A stretch of 32,008 nt of DNA from an uncultured Candidatus Saccharibacteria bacterium (GTDB lineage: Bacteria; Patescibacteriota; Saccharimonadia; Saccharimonadales; Saccharimonadaceae): assembly GCA_949063825.1 (NCBI GenBank), contig CARSRA010000003.1:13882-45889 (forward strand). The letters are read 5' to 3'. Position 1 is the first letter of the stretch. Each line of letters starts with the position of its first letter. The notes beneath the pieces are model-generated. The model did not search any database. It worked only from the letters and a program-made list of their open reading frames with translations, and was not told where the DNA came from. The position numbers and the translations under genes are program-made. Positions 7,592 through 14,108 of the stretch are shown here, in pieces.

Positions 7592-7728
7592 TAGACAATA
7601 AGACGTGCGCGACCCTTAATACGGCGACGCTTCAAAACTTTTTGGCCAGTTTTCGAGCTGTTTCGTTTCATAAAGCCATGCTCGGTTTTACGCTGACGTT
7701 TATGCGGTTGATAAGTTCGTTTTGGCAT
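7591..7728 (-). CDS. rpmH: 50S ribosomal protein L34
   Basis: 45 residues, read from the ATG at 7728 to the TAA at 7593-7591. It begins MPKRTYQPHKRQRKTEHGF and continues MKRNSSKTGQKVLKRRRIKG, closely following the L34 pattern (normally KRTYQPS...RKRxHGFRxRMxTxxGRxVLxxRRxKGR). It is a basic structural protein of the large subunit. An AAGAGGA Shine-Dalgarno lies upstream. It is transcribed away from dnaA, with the oriC-like spacer between them. Confidence 0.96.
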   Translation of the reverse strand: MPKRTYQPHKRQRKTEHGFMKRNSSKTGQKVLKRRRIKGRARLIV

Positions 7729-7783
7729 CTTAAATATCCTCTTGCTTTCTATTTACTCAAATTCTTGTTCTAGTATACCTCAG

Positions 7784-7914
7784 TTTTCCACTTTTTACAA
7801 TAAGTTTTCCACACCATATTTTAGGGGTTTGCTTTTATATTGTGGAAAACTCACCCCAGTTAACTAATTCCCACACTAGAACATATTAAAAATCACCCCT
7901 GAAACTGTGGAAAA
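7784..7914. other. oriC part 1: DnaA-box cluster between rpmH and dnaA
   Basis: The AT-rich 237-nt spacer holds TTTTCCACT (7784-7792), TTTTCCACA (7805-7813), TGTGGAAAA (7841-7849) and TGTGGAAAA (7906-7914). These are one base from the consensus DnaA box TTATCCACA. The rpmH-dnaA spacer is a known origin module in many bacteria. The last box lies where a -35 for dnaA would be, which suggests DnaA autorepression. Confidence 0.65.
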
Positions 7915-7927
7915 GTCTGACGGTTTT

Positions 7928-7936
7928 TGCTATACT
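7928..7936 (+). promoter_or_regulatory. Extended -10 promoter of dnaA
   Basis: TGCTATACT precedes dnaA by 29 nt. No consensus -35 is seen; a DnaA box (7906-7914) occupies that position. An AAGGAGG ribosome binding site follows at 7946-7952, somewhat far (13 nt) from the ATG. Confidence 0.5.
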
Positions 7937-7965
7937 AAGGCTAGTAAGGAGGTCAGAAGAGGCGG

Positions 7966-9321
7966 ATGTTGGATGTGTGGAGAAATGTACTAGATGAGAT
8001 TGAACAATCTATCTCGAGTTCTCAGTTTTCAACATGGTTTGCTGGTGTAGAATTGCTTTCTATCGACGAAGGCAAGATCGTGATTGGGGTACCAAACATC
8101 TTTAAGCGTTCACAGATCCAATCTCGTTACTCTGAAGTCATCAAGGCTGCATTTGAGCATAATGACATTAAAGTTCGTGAAATAAGTTACGATATGATCA
8201 ATGGTAAAAAATCACTTAAGGATCGTAATAATCACACTAGTCAACCTCAAACTATTAAGGTAAATATCGAACGTAACTCGACGATCAAACCATTATCTAC
8301 CGGCTTAAATCCTCGTTACACCTTAGAGAACTTTATTATTGGATCAAATAATGACCTCGCTGTTAGTGTGGCTAATAATATAGTCGAACACCCCGGAGAA
8401 AAATATAACCCATTCTTTCTTTATGGTGGGCCAGGGTTGGGTAAAACTCACTTAGTACAAGCGATTGGTAATGCCATCACCGAAAAACACCCAAAACTCC
8501 GCGTGCTTTATATACCGATCTCAAGTTTTTATTCTGAATTCATTAAATCGATCCGCAATAATCGGGGTGGTGGCGATGAATTTCGTCAAAAATTCATGAA
8601 GATTGATGTTTTAATTATTGATGATTTTCAGATGATTATCGGTAAAGACCAATCACAAGTGGAGTTCTTTGATATTTTTAATAGCCTCTATCAGGCCAAT
8701 AAACATATAATTGTAACCTCTGATCGATTACCAGATCAAATTAAGTCAGTAGATGAAAGATTAGCATCGCGTCTGACATGGGCTGGAGCTTTTGATTTAC
8801 AATTGCCAACTTTTGAAGATCGTTGTGCGATCTTACGCTCCAAGGCTGAATATCAGGGAGTTTTCATCGAGGATGAAGCGATCGAGTACATAGCAGAAAA
8901 TGTTAAGACCAATGTTCGTGCGCTTGAGGGTGAACTTGGTCATATCTTGGCTGTTGCCGACCTTAAAGGTATGACTCCACTCGCAGTAATTAATGAGGGC
9001 TACGCTGGTACCACCACAAACACGCGTACTAAAACTGTCTCACCAAAACATATCGTCGATCAAGTGGCGAAATACTATAAGTTGTCAGTTAAAGAAATGT
9101 GCAGCAAGAGTCGAGTGAGTCATATCAAAAATGCACGCCAAGTTTCAATGTACTTACTATCCAAAGAACTTGGATTAAGTACTCCCAAGATCGCTCTTGA
9201 AGTTGGTGTTAAAGACCATACTACCGTAATGCATGGTATTAAGAAAATTGATAACGATCTAAAGTTAGACTTCAATCTACGTGACCAAATTAATAGTATC
9301 AAGGAATCAATCTATGCATAG
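7966..9321 (+). CDS. dnaA: Chromosomal replication initiator DnaA
   Basis: 451 residues. DnaA binds oriC boxes as an ATP-dependent oligomer, melts the origin and loads the helicase. Domain I is at about 1-75 (WRNVLDEIEQSISSSQFSTW), with a short linker of about 75-110. The AAA+ domain begins near LNPRYTLENFIIGSNNDLA and carries Walker A GGPGLGKTHL (about 153-162), Walker B VLIIDDFQ (about 214-221) and the Arg-containing sensor region DERLASRLTWAG. Domain IV ends with SKELGLSTPKIALEVG and KDHTTVMHGIKKI. The box-binding signature reads GVKDHTTV rather than the common GGRDHTTV, a modest change in the helix that reads the box. It is flanked on both sides by DnaA boxes, which fits the chromosome origin. 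Confidence 0.97.
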   Translation: MLDVWRNVLDEIEQSISSSQFSTWFAGVELLSIDEGKIVIGVPNIFKRSQIQSRYSEVIKAAFEHNDIKVREISYDMINGKKSLKDRNNHTSQPQTIKVNIERNSTIKPLSTGLNPRYTLENFIIGSNNDLAVSVANNIVEHPGEKYNPFFLYGGPGLGKTHLVQAIGNAITEKHPKLRVLYIPISSFYSEFIKSIRNNRGGGDEFRQKFMKIDVLIIDDFQMIIGKDQSQVEFFDIFNSLYQANKHIIVTSDRLPDQIKSVDERLASRLTWAGAFDLQLPTFEDRCAILRSKAEYQGVFIEDEAIEYIAENVKTNVRALEGELGHILAVADLKGMTPLAVINEGYAGTTTNTRTKTVSPKHIVDQVAKYYKLSVKEMCSKSRVSHIKNARQVSMYLLSKELGLSTPKIALEVGVKDHTTVMHGIKKIDNDLKLDFNLRDQINSIKESIYA

Positions 9322-9335
9322 TTATAGAGGTAGAT

Positions 9336-9364
9336 TTGACATAATTTCAGAATATAATTATAAC
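9336..9364 (+). promoter_or_regulatory. Promoter candidate for dnaN-recF
   Basis: TTGACA (9336-9341), a 17-nt spacer and TATAAC (9359-9364), 15 nt after the dnaA stop. It would give a leader of about 310 nt running through the origin boxes, so replication initiation and dnaN transcription could interfere. A second TATAAT (9353-9358) is too close to the -35. Confidence 0.45.
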
Positions 9365-9420
9365 TGTATTTGTAATTATGCCATTTTATGTCATGAATTA
9401 CGCGCTAAACACGCTGCTTC

Positions 9421-9442
9421 ATGTTCTAATATTGTGGATAAA
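9421..9442 (+). repeat. 22-nt direct repeat copy 1 containing a perfect DnaA box
   Basis: ATGTTCTAATATTGTGGATA plus two A. The identical 22 nt recur at 9519-9540, 98 nt away start to start. Each includes TGTGGATAA, the exact complement of TTATCCACA. Confidence 0.85.
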
Positions 9443-9632
9443 TTGTGTAAAATGTTGCGCAAAAATCTGCGAATGTGTTGTGGATTATTTTATGATTTAC
9501 AGTGGAAAAGTGGATTTTATGTTCTAATATTGTGGATAAAATTAATTTTACACCGAACAGTGGAAAAGTTTTACACTTCGTTTTCCGCAATTGTTTTTCT
9601 CTGTAAAATTATTCTTTTGCACAGTTTCCACA
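9433..9632. other. oriC part 2: DnaA-box array between dnaA and dnaN
   Basis: The 357-nt gene-free spacer holds two perfect boxes in reverse orientation, TGTGGATAA at 9433-9441 and 9531-9539. It also has near matches TGTGGATTA (9479-9487), AGTGGAAAA (9501-9509 and 9559-9567), AGTGGATTT (9509-9517), TTTTCCGCA (9581-9589) and GTTTCCACA (9624-9632). The surroundings are strongly AT-rich, as expected of an unwinding element. Apart from this array, the dnaN promoter and the dnaN ribosome binding site, I see no gene in the spacer. Confidence 0.75.
9519..9540 (+). repeat. 22-nt direct repeat copy 2 containing a perfect DnaA box
   Basis: Identical to 9421-9442, including the sequence left of the DnaA box. 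The conserved unit is therefore larger than the box itself. Confidence 0.85.
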
Positions 9633-9678
9633 TAGCCTACTACTATAACTACTATTTTTATTAATAAAGAGGAGAGGT

Positions 9679-10785
9679 ATGAAAATAAAGTTAGTTCAGA
9701 ATAAGTTATCAAAAGCATTAAATAGTGTCAGTAAAATTACTGGTGGAGCTAGAGCTTCCTTACCTATTCTTAGTAATGTTTTAATTCGAGTAGATGAGAA
9801 ACGTGTTTCCCTAGTAACAACCAATTTAGATATGGCAATTATTAATTATCTACCATCAACTGGCAGTGAAAAAGGTACGATCACAGTACCAGCAAAATTA
9901 ATTGCTGATTTTGTAAGTAATTTACCTAGTGGTAGTGACGTGGAATTATTGGGTGAAGATACAAAGCTTACGATTAAGTCAGGTGAATATACCTCAATCA
10001 TTAACGGTACAGTAGCAGATGATTTTCCGGAATTACCAGACATAGATACTGAAAAGGTGGTAACAATTAAGATTGCTGCTGATATGTTTAAAGAGGCGAT
10101 TTCGCAGGTGATGGTAGCGGCGAGTAATGACACTACAAGACCAGCACTTACAGGTGTTTATTTTAATACGTTTGAAGATGCGTTATATTTTGCATCAACC
10201 GACGGTTATCGTCTAGCAGAATGTAAAGTAGTGGAAAAAATCAGTGAATCGGTCTCAGTAATAATCCCTTCTGCTTCCTTAAGGGCGGTAGTTGGTTTAA
10301 TGGGGGATGCGTGTGAAGAGGTCGAGCTATTAATTGATGAGTCTCAAATCCGTTTTCGCTTTGGTGATATTGAGATCACCTCAAAATTAATTGACGGATC
10401 ATTCCCAGATTATCGTCAACTAATCCCTAAAGAGTCAGAAGTAAATTTGGAACTTAAAAAAGATGAATTAACTAGGGTAACTAAACTAGCGGCTTTATTC
10501 GCGCGTGAGGTTGGTGGGTCAATTGTCTGTCTGGCCAATAAAACAGACCAGGATTTTTCGATTGCGTCGGTTGCGAACGAACTTGGAGAGAATAGCTCCA
10601 AAATTAACACTAAAGTAGATATTGATGGTAAAATCACCTTAAATTCGAGATTCCTTCTCGATGCTCTTGGTACGATCTATGGTGATAAGATTGAATTTAA
10701 ATTTTCTAACAACTTAAACCCGATTATTTTAAGAGCAGTAAATAATGATAACTATATCCATATAATAATGCCGCTAAAAGGATGA
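9679..10785 (+). CDS. dnaN: DNA polymerase III beta sliding clamp
   Basis: 368 residues, the normal length for three clamp domains of about 120 each. The clamp encircles DNA and tethers the replicative polymerase and repair factors. Typical elements are MKIKLVQNKLSKALNSVSKI at the start, LPILSNVLIRV, TNLDMAI, a middle domain with RPALTGVYFN and ASTDGYRLAE, and a C-terminal end IMPLKG, which corresponds to the MPMRL-type hydrophobic end of the family. AGGAG precedes the ATG. Its TGA stop is one base before the recF ATG, so the two form an operon. The TGA shows the standard genetic code. Confidence 0.97.
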   Translation: MKIKLVQNKLSKALNSVSKITGGARASLPILSNVLIRVDEKRVSLVTTNLDMAIINYLPSTGSEKGTITVPAKLIADFVSNLPSGSDVELLGEDTKLTIKSGEYTSIINGTVADDFPELPDIDTEKVVTIKIAADMFKEAISQVMVAASNDTTRPALTGVYFNTFEDALYFASTDGYRLAECKVVEKISESVSVIIPSASLRAVVGLMGDACEEVELLIDESQIRFRFGDIEITSKLIDGSFPDYRQLIPKESEVNLELKKDELTRVTKLAALFAREVGGSIVCLANKTDQDFSIASVANELGENSSKINTKVDIDGKITLNSRFLLDALGTIYGDKIEFKFSNNLNPIILRAVNNDNYIHIIMPLKG

Positions 10786-10786
10786 A

Positions 10787-11791
10787 ATGATCCTAGAGTA
10801 TCTCAGACTAATAAATTTTCGTTGTCACCATGATTTTGAATTAAGACTTACTCAAAACACTACGAGGATTATTGGTAAAAATGGTTGTGGAAAAACTTCT
10901 GTTATCGAGGCAATTTACGAAGCTTTGCAGGGTAAAAGTTTTCGTGCGGTAGATCGGGAGATTATTCAGCGGGAAAAGAATTTTTATCGGATTGAATTAG
11001 GTTTTAATGATGGTAGAAAAACCGTCGTAACGTATGATGGGGCTAAAAAAGAGTTTTTAACTAGCGACAAAAAATCTCGACGGTTACCCCCCAAATCAAG
11101 ATATCCGATAGTATTATTTGAGCCAGATGACCTACATTTAATTGGGTCGAGTCCGACTAGTCGTCGTAATTATTTCGATCATATGTTTGGCCAATTTTCG
11201 GATGCATATAGTGTAGCCTTAAATCGTTATATTAAGGCTTTAAAACAGCGCAATGAGCTCTTAAAACAAGAAAATGTATCGCCAGGTGAGTTGTTTTCTT
11301 GGGATGTTATGTTGGGGTCTTATGGAGTTAAGATTGCTAATTATCGTCGTGAATATATTGAGCGGATTAATCATGATTTTACAAAAGTTTATCGCTCGAT
11401 CGCCGAGAATCAAGATCAAATTAAAATGAAATATCAAAGTGAAATTAGCACTGAAAGTGATTTTCTGGATCGGTTAAATCATAATTATCGGATCGATTCG
11501 TTGGTTGGTCATACTAGTTTTGGGATACATCGTGATGATTTTAATTTTATTTTTAACGGTGTGGGGGCTGATGGATCAGCTAGTCGCGGCGAAGTACGTT
11601 CTGGGATATTGGCACTGAAATTTATTGAGGCTGACTTAATTTTAGAGATCTTAAATCATAAACCAGTAATTTTACTTGATGACGTTTTTTCAGAACTCGA
11701 TCAAACTAGGCAAAAATGTTTGATTAGGAATTTTCAGGATAATCAGGTAATTATGACTTCGGTGGGTGATGGTGTTATGGAAATCATGTAA
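10787..11791 (+). CDS. recF: DNA replication and repair protein RecF
   Basis: 334 residues. RecF is an SMC-like ATPase that, with RecO and RecR, loads RecA at gaps. LRLINFRCHHDFEL opens the protein as in the family. Walker A is GKNGCGKTSVIEAIYEAL (about 30-47), the RecF signature region includes LFEPDDLHLIGSSPTSRR, the ABC-type signature lies around SRGEVRSGILALKF (about 265-278), and Walker B is PVILLDDVFSELD (about 292-304). The length is slightly short of the usual 360. Its stop lies one base from the stop of the convergent PEGA-like gene with no hairpin between them. gyrB, which often follows recF, is absent here. Confidence 0.95.
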   Translation: MILEYLRLINFRCHHDFELRLTQNTTRIIGKNGCGKTSVIEAIYEALQGKSFRAVDREIIQREKNFYRIELGFNDGRKTVVTYDGAKKEFLTSDKKSRRLPPKSRYPIVLFEPDDLHLIGSSPTSRRNYFDHMFGQFSDAYSVALNRYIKALKQRNELLKQENVSPGELFSWDVMLGSYGVKIANYRREYIERINHDFTKVYRSIAENQDQIKMKYQSEISTESDFLDRLNHNYRIDSLVGHTSFGIHRDDFNFIFNGVGADGSASRGEVRSGILALKFIEADLILEILNHKPVILLDDVFSELDQTRQKCLIRNFQDNQVIMTSVGDGVMEIM

Positions 11792-11792
11792 A

Positions 11793-12758
11793 CTAAATAT
11801 CAAGTTCCACGAATGTACGATTTAATTTATTTAGAAAATCAGTTGGAACTCCAGCCGCATTATACTGTGATACGATCGGATAGGGTGAAGTTATCAATTT
11901 CCAACCTGCGTCATCCTTTTTTAGGATTGCGCGGTAAGTCGGATAAGTGGCGTTATTGTCGGAAAGATCAATATTACTCGGTATGATTAAAACACCATAG
12001 TAATCATCTTGTTTAACGACGCGATTCTCTAAGACTTTGTAATCCATAAACGATGAACCATAACCAGTAGCAAGATACTTTATTGGGTCACTCTCGGTGT
12101 TAGGAGTGAATTTCTTGAACGGATCTTTATAATCACGTACCACAATATCATATTGTGCTGGGTCAACATCACCATTGTTAATCCGATAAAGTGTAGCTAT
12201 GGCCGATGGACTATATTCTATTCCACCTTTTAAGATCAACTCGATAAAGAAATTCCCCGTTTCGTTCTGACTGTAGCTAATTGAGTACATATTAAAGTTG
12301 ATTGGTAAGTATTGAGCTATTGGTGCTGATTCAAAAAGCTTTTTCGCCTCATTCTCAGCTTCAATACTACCAATACTTTCTACTAAATTAAATTCCCTGC
12401 TATGTTCTTTTGAAATCGCATATCCCTCATCATCACTTGGCGATAAGCCACCAATAAAATAATTTTCATCCGTACCGGACGTTAAGGTATAATTCAGTGT
12501 CATGGTTTGGAAATGTTCGCGACTAACCTCTACTTGATAATCGCCGGGATCAAGATAATGTTTCTGATTGTTTCGGTACGCTTTACCGTTGATTTTTACT
12601 TCCGCATCAAACGGTGCATACATGATAGTAACTGGGATTTTACCAATTCGAGAAATCATAACAATTATATTATAACCAATAACTCCAGTGATAATGACTG
12701 CAGAAATAATCAAGATTACCTTGCGATTTTTTTGCAAAAATTGTTCGAGAAAATCCAT
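11793..12758 (-). CDS. Membrane-anchored protein with PEGA-like domain, last gene of the T4SS-like operon
   Basis: 321 residues. After FLEQFLQKNRK there is one membrane helix (about residues 14-34). Residues of about 40-95 resemble a PEGA domain: an extended beta segment (VTIMYAPFDAEVKINGKAYR), LDPGDYQVEVSREHFQT, then LNYTL. PEGA domains occur in surface proteins. The rest (about 130-321) is a mixed alpha/beta region that I do not recognise, with conserved-looking QYLPINFNMYSISYS and IVVRDYKDPFKKF. It lies 15 nt after the hydrolase gene with an AAGGAT ribosome binding site, so it belongs to the same operon. A role as a periplasmic or wall-side accessory of the secretion apparatus is an inference from position. 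Confidence 0.65.
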   Translation of the reverse strand: MDFLEQFLQKNRKVILIISAVIITGVIGYNIIVMISRIGKIPVTIMYAPFDAEVKINGKAYRNNQKHYLDPGDYQVEVSREHFQTMTLNYTLTSGTDENYFIGGLSPSDDEGYAISKEHSREFNLVESIGSIEAENEAKKLFESAPIAQYLPINFNMYSISYSQNETGNFFIELILKGGIEYSPSAIATLYRINNGDVDPAQYDIVVRDYKDPFKKFTPNTESDPIKYLATGYGSSFMDYKVLENRVVKQDDYYGVLIIPSNIDLSDNNATYPTYRAILKKDDAGWKLITSPYPIVSQYNAAGVPTDFLNKLNRTFVELDI

Positions 12759-12773
12759 ATCAACCGATAATCC

Positions 12774-14108
12774 TTATCTTTTATGATACCAAGTTACGTT
12801 ATTCATGTTTTCCTTCCCTGCCATTGGTGCACGCCAATTAGTGTTAGTTCTACCACTATATGAGGCTGAGGCAATGACGGAACCAAACCCATTAATATTA
12901 CCAACATAGACAAAAGTATGGGAATTATCAGCATTAAAAGCCACGTCGCCAGGTTGTAGTTGACTAATATCGTTAATTATTTCCCAGCCTTGTTCTTTAA
13001 CATAGGAATGTTGAGTTGGGACTGATCCGCCTCCACCATACTCTGGATCAAACCCGGAATCCTGTAGTAGGGTTGTCACAAATCCACCACAGTCTATACC
13101 TGGGTGACTACCACCTCCAACATATTTACCTTGTTGGAGACGACGATCGACTGCTTCCTTATAATCTGGCATCATGTCAAGAAAGTTTGGGGCATGATAT
13201 TCTGGCCAAGCATACGCTAAGACATATGAAGTGAGGTTACCAGCCTCAGGACCACAAACCGCGGCAAGAGTAGGACTATCGCTAGTGATCTCACCATCAA
13301 GCCCTACGGCACCACCAATCGGAATATTTTCCTGTTTTGCATATTCCGCTGAAGTTGGCCAACCCATTTCCTGGCGCACTTCTGTTATTGGACCATTAAT
13401 AAAAGTTTTTATTAATTCAATATATCGTACAGTATCATTATTATCCTCTGGTGGTGCATAAATTGGGACCATTGTGTTGATAAAATTATCCAAACTATAG
13501 TTATCAGGATCTGTGTATTTAAAGGCTTCATTATATCTGCCATTACGAAGCAGGTGTGGTCCAGCCCAGGCATTCATCATACTCTCAACCGATGTAAACA
13601 TCGCCCAGGACCTACCTTTCGCATCGATATATGGCTCCGTATCACCCACATTACCTCGGGGACTAGTGATACCAAGCCAGTTGTAATAACCAAGCTTTGC
13701 AACATTAAAAGATACTGCTTTTGGATTTGTATCCTCACCGGTTTGGCTTTCCATTTGCATTTGAGCAAAAATAACCTCCCACGGCGATCCATACTGTTTT
13801 TGTAGCTGCATAGCATACTCGCCGTATTGACGGACGACATTCTTGAGTTTTTCGTATCTACCACCCCCACCGTTTGGTACGGAGTTATCAGTAGTACCTC
13901 CTCCAGGAGAACAAATATTACCTAATCCACCTTCAGGGTCATAATAATAAATATTATTGAGGTAAAAATTTAGCGAAGTCTCACTATCCAAAGTGATATC
14001 ACCATCAGCAAGTACTGATTGGGGGATTGAAGTGACTATTAAAGCGGTAATTAAAAATCCCCAAAAAATTGCTCTTAAACTTAATTTGATGCGATATTTT
14101 AGTTTCAT
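12774..14108 (-). CDS. Two-domain peptidoglycan hydrolase (glucosaminidase-like plus NlpC/P60- or CHAP-like), T4SS-associated
   Basis: 444 residues. A signal peptide or anchor covers about 1-34 (FWGFLITALIVTSIPQSVLA). Residues of about 85-245 resemble the FlgJ/GH73 glucosaminidase fold: VIFAQMQMESQTGEDT, GYYNWLGIT, FTSVESMMNAWAGPHLLRNG, YIELIKTF. The Glu in QMES is the likely catalytic acid. Residues of about 285-444 are a Cys-His peptidase: HPGIDCGGFVTTLLQDSGF gives the nucleophile Cys near 340, and DNSHTFVYVG the His near 396. GDVAF just before the His is typical of NlpC/P60 and CHAP enzymes. In T4SS loci such two-domain hydrolases play the VirB1 role of opening peptidoglycan for assembly. 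The start overlaps the upstream stop as ATGA. It could also remodel host wall in an epibiont, which is speculative. Confidence 0.82.
   Translation of the reverse strand: MKLKYRIKLSLRAIFWGFLITALIVTSIPQSVLADGDITLDSETSLNFYLNNIYYYDPEGGLGNICSPGGGTTDNSVPNGGGGRYEKLKNVVRQYGEYAMQLQKQYGSPWEVIFAQMQMESQTGEDTNPKAVSFNVAKLGYYNWLGITSPRGNVGDTEPYIDAKGRSWAMFTSVESMMNAWAGPHLLRNGRYNEAFKYTDPDNYSLDNFINTMVPIYAPPEDNNDTVRYIELIKTFINGPITEVRQEMGWPTSAEYAKQENIPIGGAVGLDGEITSDSPTLAAVCGPEAGNLTSYVLAYAWPEYHAPNFLDMMPDYKEAVDRRLQQGKYVGGGSHPGIDCGGFVTTLLQDSGFDPEYGGGGSVPTQHSYVKEQGWEIINDISQLQPGDVAFNADNSHTFVYVGNINGFGSVIASASYSGRTNTNWRAPMAGKENMNNVTWYHKR

Noticed and set aside
9281..9664. 127-codon open frame through the dnaA-dnaN spacer
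   Set aside because: It is AT-rich, Cys/Tyr/Ile-rich with no start signal, and overlaps the DnaA-box array; non-coding origin sequence explains it better.
11785..11800. Terminator between recF and the convergent PEGA-like gene
   Set aside because: Only one base separates the stop codons and no inverted repeat is visible there.
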